This document shows, piece by piece, positions 24,779 through 32,755 of a stretch of DNA of 34,759 nucleotides. The notes below the pieces were generated by a model, which saw only the letters and a list, made by a program, of their open reading frames with translations, ran no database searches and was not told the DNA's origin. This DNA comes from Chthonomonadaceae bacterium (GTDB lineage Bacteria > Armatimonadota > Chthonomonadetes > Chthonomonadales > Chthonomonadaceae). Position numbers and translations under genes: made by a program. Within the stretch, counting starts at the first letter, position 1, and each line of letters opens with the position of its first letter. The stretch covers positions 1-34,759 of the forward strand of contig JANWZQ010000015.1 of the NCBI GenBank assembly GCA_025054835.1. The letters run 5' to 3'.

Positions 24779-25903
24779 ATGCAAGCATTACGCGTCACAC
24801 GCCATACTTTCCGTCGGTCGCTGCTGATCACCATCGGGGTACTCTGGCTGGTCGGCGGCGCAGTCATCGGCCTGCTGCTCTGGAACAACCACCGCGATGC
24901 CGCGCTCACACTGAACGTAGGCGCTGTCGCCCCTGCATTCGCCCTGCAGGACCAGTACGGACACGCACACAGACTGGAAGATTACCATGGCCGCCCGGTC
25001 GTACTGGCCTTCCTGCCCGACCTGCAACAGACCTCGATCCGGCAGTTGCGCTCCATGAATGCGGCAATGCGACAGTTCGACACACTGGGCGTCAAAGTGT
25101 TCGCCATAACCCCGACGGACGCCGGTACCGCCCGTCAGATACACGATGCCGAGAAACTGGACTTCCCGATCCTGCTCGACCCACACCGGCAGGTCGCCCG
25201 GGCCTATGGCGCCCTGTCGTCCCCGGACCACATGGAACGCGTCTCCTACGTGATCGGGCAGGACGGGCGTATCCTGCTTCCCGTGACAGTCGTGCATACC
25301 GACACCCACGGCACACAGCTGGTGGAGCTGACCGGGTGCTGCCTCGAGGAAAAGCCGCAGGCCCCCTCGCGGTTGATCGGCAAACCTGTGGCGGACTTCC
25401 GGCTCCCACGCGTGTCAGACGGACAGATGGAAACGCTCTACGGCAATCGAAAGCAACGCCTGACCGTGCTGTTCGTTGTCTCCGCAACATGCCCCTGTTC
25501 CGGCAAGTACGACGCGCGCATGCGAGAACTGGCACGCCTGTACAGCCCTCAGGGAGTGCGCTTCGTCGCCATCAACTCCAGCGCCAATGAGCCTCCGGAA
25601 GAGATCGCAACCCACGCGCGCAAAGCCGGATGGCCCTACCCGGTCCTCAAAGACGCAGATAATCGTATCGCCGACCGACTGGAAGCACGCGTGACCCCCG
25701 AAGCATTCGTGATGGATGCGCAGGGTATTCTACGCTACCACGGTCGGATTGACGATAGCCGCGACCCGGCCCACGTGCAATCCCATGACCTCCGCAACGC
25801 ACTGGATCTCCTGCTGGCAGGCAGGCTTCCCTCCCGACCGGACGTTCCCGCCTTCGGATGCGCGATCTACCGCGCACGCCGCAACACGGATAATGCCCTG
25901 TGA
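24779..25903 (+). CDS. membrane-anchored tandem redoxin (AhpC/TSA-like) protein
   Basis: A 374-residue protein with an N-terminal membrane helix (about residues 14-35) and two thioredoxin-fold domains on the outer side. The first (about 45-190) aligns with AhpC/TSA peroxiredoxins (VGAVAPAFALQDQYG, ILLDPHRQVARAYG), but the peroxidatic Cys position in FLPDLQQTSIRQL has no Cys. A Cys187-Cys188 pair lies at its end. The second (about 198-355) carries SATCPCSGKYDARM with Cys238-Pro-Cys240, as in a redoxin family common in Planctomycetota-type genomes. It could exchange thiols or reduce periplasmic proteins. It is predicted to be anchored in the inner membrane; the function is inferred from folds only. 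The ribosome binding site is weak. Confidence 0.82.
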   Translation: MQALRVTRHTFRRSLLITIGVLWLVGGAVIGLLLWNNHRDAALTLNVGAVAPAFALQDQYGHAHRLEDYHGRPVVLAFLPDLQQTSIRQLRSMNAAMRQFDTLGVKVFAITPTDAGTARQIHDAEKLDFPILLDPHRQVARAYGALSSPDHMERVSYVIGQDGRILLPVTVVHTDTHGTQLVELTGCCLEEKPQAPSRLIGKPVADFRLPRVSDGQMETLYGNRKQRLTVLFVVSATCPCSGKYDARMRELARLYSPQGVRFVAINSSANEPPEEIATHARKAGWPYPVLKDADNRIADRLEARVTPEAFVMDAQGILRYHGRIDDSRDPAHVQSHDLRNALDLLLAGRLPSRPDVPAFGCAIYRARRNTDNAL

Positions 25904-25980
25904 CACCACAGATTTCCAGCCAGAAAAGTATACACATGTCTTCATAGTGTCGAAACTTACCCTATGCAAGCCGCGTAGAT

Positions 25981-25991
25981 TATGATATACT
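25981..25991 (+). promoter_or_regulatory. AT-rich -10-like element before the proteasome operon
   Basis: Overlapping TATGAT and TATACT boxes occur about 95 bp upstream of the ARC/Mpa gene in a local AT-rich patch. The -35 region is poor for either. This is the best promoter candidate for the proteasome operon; activation by a regulator would explain the weak -35. Confidence 0.33.
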
Positions 25992-26082
25992 TCTGCGTGA
26001 GCGAGCCCGCAGAACAGACCGTCCCTCCACCCGTATGCTTCTGTGATGGACAGGACCGATCAGGACAGTAAGGAGCCGCCTG

Positions 26083-27888
26083 ATGCGACGCGATAGAGAC
26101 AGGGAACGCCCCGACTCCTTCGAGAACGGCGATGAATCCTATATCCCCCCCGACAACGCTGCCAGCGACCCGGAACCCCGGGACATGCAGTTGCGCGCCC
26201 TCTGGCTGCTGGATGAGATCATCCGCATGACCCCGCGCAACGACGTCCGCCTCGGCTACATGTTGACCCTGCGGGAGCAACTGGAAGCCGACGAGGCCAT
26301 GATGGAAGAGGCGAAAAAAGTGATCGCCGAGTTCGAGGAGGCCTACGCCAAACTGACCGCGCCGGCCAACCGCATCGGAGTCTATCTGGGCCGGCCCGCC
26401 CCCGCCGAAAAAAAGCCCCGACCACGCCCCCGGTTCGGCCAGACACAGGAGCCAGAAGAGAAAGCCGACAATGTGGTGCGCATCGCGGTAGGCGATCAGG
26501 AATACATCGCTAACGTGGACCCCAGACTGGAGAACCAGGACTTCAAAATTGGAACGCAGGTCAAGGTCAACGAGGCATTCACCGTAATCGGCGATCTGGG
26601 CTTTGCAGAAGGCGGCCCCATCGTGAAAGTCAGCGAAGTGCTCCCCGACGGCCGGTTGCGCGTCTCCATGGATGCACAGGGCCTGCAATCCCGCATCGTC
26701 TATCGGGGAGAGCCACTGAAAAATGAACCGCTGAAAGTTGGCTCGGAAGTCCGGATGGAGCCCAACTTCAAAGTCGCTCTGGAACACTTCGCCCCGAAAG
26801 AGACCACCGATTACTTCCTGGAAGAAGTGCCCGTTCTCCCATGGGATCGGATCGGCGGTCAGGAAGAGGCGATCAGCGTCATCAAAGACGCGATCGAACT
26901 GCCCCTGCTCTACCCCGAGCTGTTCGAACGCTTCGGTAAGCGCCCCCTCAAGGGCATCCTCCTCTACGGTCCCCCCGGCTGCGGCAAAACCCTCATCGGT
27001 AAAGCCACAGCCTACAACCTGACGCAGGAGTACCGCCAGCGCACAGGCCAGAACGTCAGAGAATACTTCATGTACATCAACGGCCCCAAAATCCTGAACA
27101 TGTGGCTGGGCGAGTCAGAGCGACAGGTACGCGAAATCTTCGCGCAAGCGCGGGAAAAAGCCCGGGAAGGCCACCTGGTGTTCATCTTCATCGACGAGGC
27201 CGAATCCCTCCTGCGCACGCGCTCCTCCGGTCGGTGGTTGAACATCTCCAACACCCTGGTGCCACAATTCTGCGCAGAAATGGACGGGCTGGTCAGCCTG
27301 GAAAACGTGGTGGTGATGCTCACATCCAACCGCCCGGACTACATCGACCCGGCCATCCTCCGCCCGGAACGCATCGATCGCAAGGTCAAAGTGGCCCGCC
27401 CCGACCGCAAAGCCTCCCGGGAAATCTTCAGCATCTACCTGGGCGAAGTGCCGATCGACCCGGAGCTCCTCCGAAAACACCGGGGCGACTGCACCGCCGC
27501 CCTGAACGAAATGCTCGACCAGATCACAGATTTCACCTTCCGCCGCGACGAAGAGACCGAGTTCCTCGAAGTCTACCTGCGCAACGGAGGCACAGAAACG
27601 CTCTACTGGAAAGACCTGATCAGCGGCGCATTGATCAAATCGGTCGTGGAGCGCGCCAAAGATTTCGCAATCAAGCGCAGCATCGAGAAGAAATCCCCGA
27701 ACGAAGGAATTACCATGGACGACCTGCAGCGGGCCGTCCGGCTCGAGTACAAGGAGAACGAGATCTTCCCCAAAGGGGACTCCCTGGAAGACTGGCTCAA
27801 GCTGCTCGACTACGAACCGGAGAACGTGGCCACGATCAAACCAATCCGCGCCCGAAAACACAAAGACACCCGCCGCAACATCATCTGA
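26083..27888 (+). CDS. mpa: proteasomal AAA+ ATPase ARC/Mpa
   Basis: A 601-residue ring-forming ATPase that recognises the tag, unfolds tagged proteins and feeds them to the 20S proteasome. After an acidic disordered N-terminus, a helical region (about 36-92) suggests the tag-binding coiled coil. OB-fold strands span about 130-235. The AAA+ module has Walker A GPPGCGKT (296-303), pore loop GPKILNMWLGE with Trp341 in place of the usual Tyr, Walker B FIFIDE (367-372) and SNRPDYIDPAILRPERIDRK with the arginine finger. Actinobacterial ARC/Mpa ends in Gln-Tyr-Leu for docking; this one ends in RRNII. AAGGAG lies 7 nt before the ATG. It is the first gene of the ARC-Dop-UBact-PrcB-PrcA set. Confidence 0.95.
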   Translation: MRRDRDRERPDSFENGDESYIPPDNAASDPEPRDMQLRALWLLDEIIRMTPRNDVRLGYMLTLREQLEADEAMMEEAKKVIAEFEEAYAKLTAPANRIGVYLGRPAPAEKKPRPRPRFGQTQEPEEKADNVVRIAVGDQEYIANVDPRLENQDFKIGTQVKVNEAFTVIGDLGFAEGGPIVKVSEVLPDGRLRVSMDAQGLQSRIVYRGEPLKNEPLKVGSEVRMEPNFKVALEHFAPKETTDYFLEEVPVLPWDRIGGQEEAISVIKDAIELPLLYPELFERFGKRPLKGILLYGPPGCGKTLIGKATAYNLTQEYRQRTGQNVREYFMYINGPKILNMWLGESERQVREIFAQAREKAREGHLVFIFIDEAESLLRTRSSGRWLNISNTLVPQFCAEMDGLVSLENVVVMLTSNRPDYIDPAILRPERIDRKVKVARPDRKASREIFSIYLGEVPIDPELLRKHRGDCTAALNEMLDQITDFTFRRDEETEFLEVYLRNGGTETLYWKDLISGALIKSVVERAKDFAIKRSIEKKSPNEGITMDDLQRAVRLEYKENEIFPKGDSLEDWLKLLDYEPENVATIKPIRARKHKDTRRNII

Positions 27889-27985
27889 TCCCGCGCCCAC
27901 ACAACCACCGGTACTGGCCGGCGCCAGAGATCAAACGGATGAATACGGCGGAAAGACCGTTGTCTCCTCAGGACTGTGGCCACTC

Positions 27986-29488
27986 ATGGATAGACTGGTC
28001 GGAATCGAAACCGAATACGGAATCATAGTCGATGGTCGCGGACCAAACGACTGGATCCACGAGAGCATCGCGGTCGTGCAGAGCTACTCCGGACCATCGG
28101 TCCGCGGATGGAACTACCGGGGTGAAGATCCACGCCGGGACATGCGAGGCTTCACCGTGCAACACCTCGCCACCAACCCCGACGACGCGCAGTTCGACAC
28201 CCCGGCCATGAGTCGGGAGGAAGAACGCACCGACCGGGTCCTGGCCAACGGAGCACGCCTCTACAACGACCACGGTCACCCGGAATACGCCACCCCGGAA
28301 TGCCGCTCCCTCCGCGATCTGGTAGCGCACGATCGCGCCGGAGAACGCATCGTCCTCGCAGCCGCACAACGCCATGCAGCGCACACCGGACGCGCCGTCA
28401 CTCTCTACAAAAACAACACCGACTTCCACGGCGCCAGCTACGGAACACACGAAGGCTACCTGATGCGCCGGGAGGTCGCCCCCGAAACGATCATCCAGAC
28501 CCTGCTGCCCTTCTTCGTCACACGGCAGATCTTCGCCGGAGCCGGCAAAGTCGGCGTCGAAAACGACGGCTCCACCCGCAACGTAGACTACCAGATCTCG
28601 CAACGCGCCGACTTCTTCACCGTGGAAGCGAGCGTAGACACCCTGCACAACCGGCCCATCGTCAACACCCGGGATGAACCACACGCCACCCCCTCACGCT
28701 ACCGCCGCCTGCACGTCATCTGCGGCGACGCCAACATGAGCGAGTACGCAACCGCCCTGAAAGTCGGAACCACCTGCCTGGTGCTGGCCCTGATGGAAGC
28801 CGGCTGGAAAGCGCCCGTGCGACTGGCAGACCCCGTCCGCGCAGTCCGGCAGGTCTCACGAGACCTGACCCTGCAGCAAAAACTCGACTGTTTCGGAGGA
28901 CAGTCCCTGACCGCCATCGAAATCCAGCGCCTGTACCAGCAGGCAGCCCTGCAGGAGTTGCGTGGCCGTGACGAAGATACAGACTGGACGCTGACCGAAT
29001 GGGCCGCAACGCTGGATGCGCTCGAGCACGATCCACTCACCCTGTCAGACAGTCTGGACTGGGTAGCCAAGTACTGCCTGCTCAACACCTTCCGACAGGA
29101 AGAAGGCCTGGACTGGAAGGCACCCCACCTGCAGAGCCTGGACCTGACCTACCACTCCGTGGACCCGGAGCAGGGACTCTACTACGGGCTGGAACAGGCG
29201 GGTGTGATGCGGCGCCTCGTCACCGAAGGACGCATTCAAGCAGCCATGTCCTGCCCGCCGGCAGACACCCGGGCGTTCATCCGCGGACTCTTCGTGGAAC
29301 GTTTCGGGCAGGCCGTGCGCAGCATCGGATGGAACGGTATCCTGTTCGAATACCACGGCGAAAATCTGCTCTTCGACATGAACCCTCTGGTCGAAGCAAA
29401 CGTATCGTTGCTTAACGAAGAACTCGCCGCAGCGGAAACGCTCGATGAGTTCGTCGCCGTGATCCAGCGCAAACCAGAACAAGACTGA
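27986..29488 (+). CDS. dop: Dop, deamidase/depupylase of the tag
   Basis: A 500-residue member of the Pup ligase/glutamine-synthetase-like superfamily. Dop deamidates the C-terminal Gln of the tag and removes the tag from substrates. The N-terminal MDRLVGIETEYG is typical, with Glu8 as a metal ligand. Residues about 40-80 form the Dop-specific loop absent from PafA (RGWNYRGEDP ... PAMSREEER). The catalytic Asp is Asp95 in YNDHGHPEYATPE, the same numbering position as in characterised Dop. Downstream, YKNNTDFHGASYGTHEGY and VTRQIFAGAGKVG are family strands. It lies 97 bp after the ATPase with no terminator between. The start has only a weak AGGA site. It should be needed before ligation because the tag ends in Gln. 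Confidence 0.96.
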   Translation: MDRLVGIETEYGIIVDGRGPNDWIHESIAVVQSYSGPSVRGWNYRGEDPRRDMRGFTVQHLATNPDDAQFDTPAMSREEERTDRVLANGARLYNDHGHPEYATPECRSLRDLVAHDRAGERIVLAAAQRHAAHTGRAVTLYKNNTDFHGASYGTHEGYLMRREVAPETIIQTLLPFFVTRQIFAGAGKVGVENDGSTRNVDYQISQRADFFTVEASVDTLHNRPIVNTRDEPHATPSRYRRLHVICGDANMSEYATALKVGTTCLVLALMEAGWKAPVRLADPVRAVRQVSRDLTLQQKLDCFGGQSLTAIEIQRLYQQAALQELRGRDEDTDWTLTEWAATLDALEHDPLTLSDSLDWVAKYCLLNTFRQEEGLDWKAPHLQSLDLTYHSVDPEQGLYYGLEQAGVMRRLVTEGRIQAAMSCPPADTRAFIRGLFVERFGQAVRSIGWNGILFEYHGENLLFDMNPLVEANVSLLNEELAAAETLDEFVAVIQRKPEQD

Positions 29489-29496
29489 TCCCGGAA

Positions 29497-29516
29497 GCCG
29501 TTTCCCGGAAAACGGC
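29497..29516 (+). other. hairpin between dop and the UBact gene
   Basis: GCCGTTT (29497-29503) and AAACGGC (29510-29516) pair around a 6-nt loop just after the dop stop codon. No T run follows. It may protect or process the mRNA so that the small tag protein is made in excess of Dop. Confidence 0.35.
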
Positions 29517-29541
29517 GCCGGATAGTTGAAGGAGCCTGCAC

Positions 29542-29730
29542 ATGATATTCACTGCAGAAGAACGTCGACAGATGCCCGTCGTTCCCACAGAGCCACTCCG
29601 CAAAAGCGGAGACGGCGATGGACCGGGAAAGCCGGATGTGAAACGCCCGGACACCAGCGACCTGCTGAAGCGCATGCGGCGCGTCGACCCGGACGCCGCA
29701 CGACGCTACCGACAGCGCAGCGGACAGTAG
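29542..29730 (+). CDS. ubact: UBact, ubiquitin-like (Pup-like) protein tag
   Basis: A 62-residue small tag protein, the functional equivalent of Pup. It is polar, disordered and lacks Cys. The C-terminal half, RPDTSDLLKRMRRVDPDAAR followed by RYRQRSGQ, is characteristic of UBact proteins described bioinformatically from Gram-negative phyla that carry proteasome genes. It ends in Ser-Gly-Gln rather than the Gly-Gly-Gln/Glu of Pup. Gln at the end implies that Dop must convert it to Glu before PafA can join it to lysines of substrates. AAGGAG lies about 8 nt before the ATG. It sits between dop and prcB exactly where pup lies in Actinobacteria; prcB begins 12 bp later. Confidence 0.93.
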   Translation: MIFTAEERRQMPVVPTEPLRKSGDGDGPGKPDVKRPDTSDLLKRMRRVDPDAARRYRQRSGQ

Positions 29731-29742
29731 GCGCGGCAAACC

Positions 29743-30564
29743 ATGGAACTGGCCAGAGACCTGTGGAGCCTGCTGCAACAGAGCGGGCATCCACTCACAC
29801 GCCCCGCGGTGACGCCCCTCACGCAGCAAACAGCAACCCCGCCGGCAGGCACCGGCGTGGTGGACACGCACGGCACAACAGTCATCGCCGTCAAGTTTGA
29901 TCGCGGCGTCATCAACGTGGGCGACCGCCGGGCCACCGCCAACTTCGCCGTCATGTACGACCGCGCAGAAAAAGTGCTGCCCATCGACGACTACACCCTG
30001 CTCGCGATCTCCGGATCGTTCGCACGGGCCATGGAAGTGGTACGCTACCTGCGCACCGCGTTCAAACTCTTCGAACGCACCTACCTGCAACCGATGAGCC
30101 TGGAAGGCAAACTGGCAGAACTGGCCAGAGTCGTGCGCGCCGGCGTGCCAGAAGCACTGCAGGGCATCGGCGGCTTCATCCCGCTGCTCACCACATACGA
30201 CCTCGAAGGCCAGGAAGGACGGATCTTCTTCTACGATGGCATGGGCGCGCGCTTCGAAAGCACCGAATTCGGCGCAGCCGGCAGCGGGTCGCTACAGATC
30301 CGCGGCGTCTTCGACTACATCGTCAAAACAAAAAAGCCCTTCCACCAGATGACCCGCGAAGAGGCACTGCGCGAAGCCCTCCTCCTGCTGGACATCGCCG
30401 CAGACCTCGACGCAGCAACCGGCGGGTGGCAGAAAGTGCTGCCACTGGCAAAAACCATCACCGCCGACGGCATCGAGGACGTCTCCGAAGAAGAATTGCG
30501 CACCCTCGTCGCCGAAATCGATCGCACCACCCGCGAAAACGCGTCACCCCATCGTAATTCCTGA
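29743..30564 (+). CDS. prcB: 20S proteasome beta subunit PrcB
   Basis: The catalytic subunit of the bacterial 20S proteasome, 273 residues. A 44-residue propeptide should be removed before Thr45 in DTHG/TTVIAVKF, which becomes the Thr1 nucleophile. Matching positions follow: Asp in VGDRRAT (Asp17 of mature numbering), Lys in AEKVLPID (Lys33), and GSGSLQIRGVF with the conserved SGS region. ATGGWQ matches the ATGGxx turn of other PrcB proteins. It assembles with PrcA into an alpha7-beta7-beta7-alpha7 barrel and degrades unfolded proteins delivered by the ATPase. It starts 12 bp after UBact with only a weak ribosome binding site, suggesting coupling. Confidence 0.96.
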   Translation: MELARDLWSLLQQSGHPLTRPAVTPLTQQTATPPAGTGVVDTHGTTVIAVKFDRGVINVGDRRATANFAVMYDRAEKVLPIDDYTLLAISGSFARAMEVVRYLRTAFKLFERTYLQPMSLEGKLAELARVVRAGVPEALQGIGGFIPLLTTYDLEGQEGRIFFYDGMGARFESTEFGAAGSGSLQIRGVFDYIVKTKKPFHQMTREEALREALLLLDIAADLDAATGGWQKVLPLAKTITADGIEDVSEEELRTLVAEIDRTTRENASPHRNS

Positions 30565-30574
30565 CGAGGCCCCC

Positions 30575-31372
30575 ATGTACACACCCTTTGACTTCAACGA
30601 GGCCATCGGACACAAAAAAGAATACATCGAAGACAACCTGCGCGAGGGCAGTCCGGTCGTCGGAATGGCCTACGACGGTGGCCTGCTCCTGCTCACAATG
30701 CGACGCACCCAGCGCAAAATATACGAAATCTACGACCGACAGATGTTCTCGGCCATCGGCAAACAGGCCGATATCGAGAACGTCCGCCTCAGCTCCATCC
30801 AGTACGCGCACCAGGAAGGCTTCGAACGCAGCCCGGACGACGTCTCCGTCCAGCGTCTGGTCGGGTTCTACCTCAGCCCCGCACTGAAGAAAGCGTTTGG
30901 AGACCAGTGGGCCGCGCCATTCATCATTCGCTGCCTGTTCGCAGAAAGCGGACGCACACCGGAGCAGGATGTGTTTCTCACCCTGAACTACGACGGCGAA
31001 TTCCGCCAGCACAGGCGCGTGGCCGTCATCGCCGGCACCCAGCGCGCCGAAGACCGCATGCTGGAACGCCTGAGTGATAATCGCCCACCACTCTCACGCG
31101 ACGAGGCCCTGCGCCAGGCCGTGTGGGCCTGGACGGCCGGCGCGCGTGAGTCACTCAAAGCCACAAGCCGTATCAGTCGCGACATCGAGGAAGAAGAACC
31201 GATCCCTCTCTATGAGATAGACGAGGCAGAAGCAGACCGCGTCTTCCTGCGGGATGAGCTCAAGACCGCACAGCTGGAAGTAGGCCTCCTGGAACGCCGG
31301 GCTAACCGCGAGAGCCGCTTCCGCCTGATGCGCGAGGACGAACTGCAGGACCTGCTGTCCACCATCATCTGA
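30575..31372 (+). CDS. prcA: 20S proteasome alpha subunit PrcA
   Basis: A 265-residue alpha subunit, non-catalytic, forming the outer rings that gate entry and dock the ATPase. No propeptide or N-terminal Thr is present. The alpha-type N-terminus (YTPFDFNEAIGHKKEYIEDNLREGS) corresponds to the gating segment and first helix, followed by PVVGMAYDGGLLLL and the EIYDRQMFSAIGKQADIENVR strands. A long C-terminal charged helix (about 200-265) extends beyond the core, as is common in PrcA. A GAGG-containing site lies before the ATG, 10 bp after the prcB stop. Its last 8 bp overlap, tail to tail, the end of the PEP-CTERM gene on the other strand. Confidence 0.95.
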   Translation: MYTPFDFNEAIGHKKEYIEDNLREGSPVVGMAYDGGLLLLTMRRTQRKIYEIYDRQMFSAIGKQADIENVRLSSIQYAHQEGFERSPDDVSVQRLVGFYLSPALKKAFGDQWAAPFIIRCLFAESGRTPEQDVFLTLNYDGEFRQHRRVAVIAGTQRAEDRMLERLSDNRPPLSRDEALRQAVWAWTAGARESLKATSRISRDIEEEEPIPLYEIDEAEADRVFLRDELKTAQLEVGLLERRANRESRFRLMREDELQDLLSTII

Positions 31373-32555
31373 ACCGCAGTGAAGGATGCTGCCCGCCTGC
31401 GCTCTTCCTGTAACGCCCGACGCGCGCCAGCAACCATCCTGTACAGGCCAGGCCACCAAGCACCATGGTAATGAGAGCAGGTTCCGGCACAACATGCACA
31501 CCGCCCCGGGGGTTCCCGTCCAGAGATATTCCGCCCCCTCCCGGCAACAGGACCCAGCCTCCGGGCCCCGGTCCCACGCCCCCCGGGCCGCTCCCGCCTG
31601 CCCCGCCGCTACCCCCGGCAGGCCCCGCAGGCGTATCCGCTGCTATGCCGCTGCCGTCACCCTGTGCAACACCATGGGCCCAGTCCCGCACCGGATTATC
31701 AGACGCGGTGCCGCCCGATGCAGCGGCACCGGGCCCGACGCCAATCCCTATCAGGTCCGGCGCCTGCCGATCCGGAAGCGCCACAAAGTCATTCCCCGGC
31801 AACGGCGCCCCGCGTCCAAACAGAAAAGGCACCAGACCGGAAAGGAGTGTAGCAGGCCAGAGCGCGATACCGCCGGGCGCCAGCGCCGTCACCAGAGCCG
31901 GTGGAACAACCGGAAGCCCGCTACCCGGGTCGCAAGCCCCCTCGGGCTCCACAGGCGCCTCCGGCTCAGACAGCACAGCCAGCTGCAGAGGAGGCAGCGC
32001 GGTGCGCAACGGCCCCACAGCCAGCGTAAGGCCAGAAGACTGCAACGGAGGCAGAGGCTCATCAGGTGTGAAATCCAGAATACTCAGGCGTTGCAACGGA
32101 GGCAGCAACATCTCCGGCACAGGCAACGCAACCTGCAACGGATTGCCGCATACCTGCACCAGAACCGGCGTGCCATCCCGCAGGGCGTACACCGGCGTAC
32201 CCCGACGCACACGACGCACACGGTAACCGATCACCTCGCCCCGATGCACATAGTGCACCCGAAAAACCCGGTCCTGTGGCAAACGGATCAGGCGCAACTG
32301 CGCGAAAGTGGCACGCAACTCCTGCGCAGACACCTGAAACGTGCGCATGTACCGCTGCGCCACCACAGGATCCGTGCGCAACGCATGCTGCAACGCGCCG
32401 GCACCGGGCGCCGGACGCCGCAGGAAGGAACCGGGAGGCAGGGGGCGCGCCACGGAGGTTCCAGGCAACATGCACAGAACAATAGCAATACCGGGTACCA
32501 CCCCCGCACGAACAGGCCGGACCATCAGAGAGTCAATCCACTGTAGAACACACAT
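31365..32555 (-). CDS. PEP-CTERM sorted secreted protein, unknown function
   Basis: A 396-residue exported protein. The N-terminus has a signal sequence (about residues 12-35, VRPVRAGVVPGIAIVLCM). The C-terminus has a PEP-CTERM-type sorting tag: VPEP (356-359), a hydrophobic helix (about 361-377) and a basic cluster RVGRYRK (378-384), the signal for exosortase-type processing in Gram-negative bacteria. The middle is rich in Pro, Leu and Gly, with repeated LPPLQ units (residues about 150-190) and a Gly-rich stretch (about 295-345). VQVCGNPLQV is a recognisable single-Cys strand. AAGGA lies about 7 nt before the ATG. It lies on the opposite strand inside the proteasome locus. I see no link to protein degradation. 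Confidence 0.85.
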   Translation of the reverse strand: MCVLQWIDSLMVRPVRAGVVPGIAIVLCMLPGTSVARPLPPGSFLRRPAPGAGALQHALRTDPVVAQRYMRTFQVSAQELRATFAQLRLIRLPQDRVFRVHYVHRGEVIGYRVRRVRRGTPVYALRDGTPVLVQVCGNPLQVALPVPEMLLPPLQRLSILDFTPDEPLPPLQSSGLTLAVGPLRTALPPLQLAVLSEPEAPVEPEGACDPGSGLPVVPPALVTALAPGGIALWPATLLSGLVPFLFGRGAPLPGNDFVALPDRQAPDLIGIGVGPGAAASGGTASDNPVRDWAHGVAQGDGSGIAADTPAGPAGGSGGAGGSGPGGVGPGPGGWVLLPGGGGISLDGNPRGGVHVVPEPALITMVLGGLACTGWLLARVGRYRKSAGGQHPSLRFR

Positions 32556-32673
32556 GGCACGTCCTTTTCAACCGCCAGCTGCAGGTGTTACGTGGCCCGG
32601 TATTGCCCCGGAGCGCGCACATTCACGCATCTTGACCTTTCATACTCTCCCGTTTGTTCCCCCGAAACACTGT

Positions 32674-32688
32674 AATTCTGTCAGAATT
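32674..32688. promoter_or_regulatory. palindrome upstream of pafA
   Basis: AATTCT, 3 nt, AGAATT forms a perfect 15-bp palindrome about 70 bp before the pafA ATG in an AT-rich part of a 200-bp divergent intergenic region shared with the PEP-CTERM gene. It could be an operator. A -35-like TTGAGC begins at its edge, but no good -10 follows. Confidence 0.35.
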
Positions 32689-32755
32689 GAGCCTGAAATC
32701 CTCAAAAACTGGTATCAGTACGGGCTTTCTTCTGGCATATTCTTGAGGCACTCCG

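Noticed and set aside
27889-27985. A frameshifted Gln-Tyr-Leu tail after the ATPase stop codon
   Set aside because: I read the following bases in the other frames and saw no Gln-Tyr-Leu before a stop, so the Ile-Ile end is taken as real.
31386-32546. A 386-residue + strand open frame that would make the prcA-pafA interval co-directional
   Set aside because: It is Arg/Gln/Pro/His-rich without domains, while the minus strand has a signal peptide, a VPEP sorting tag and a ribosome binding site.
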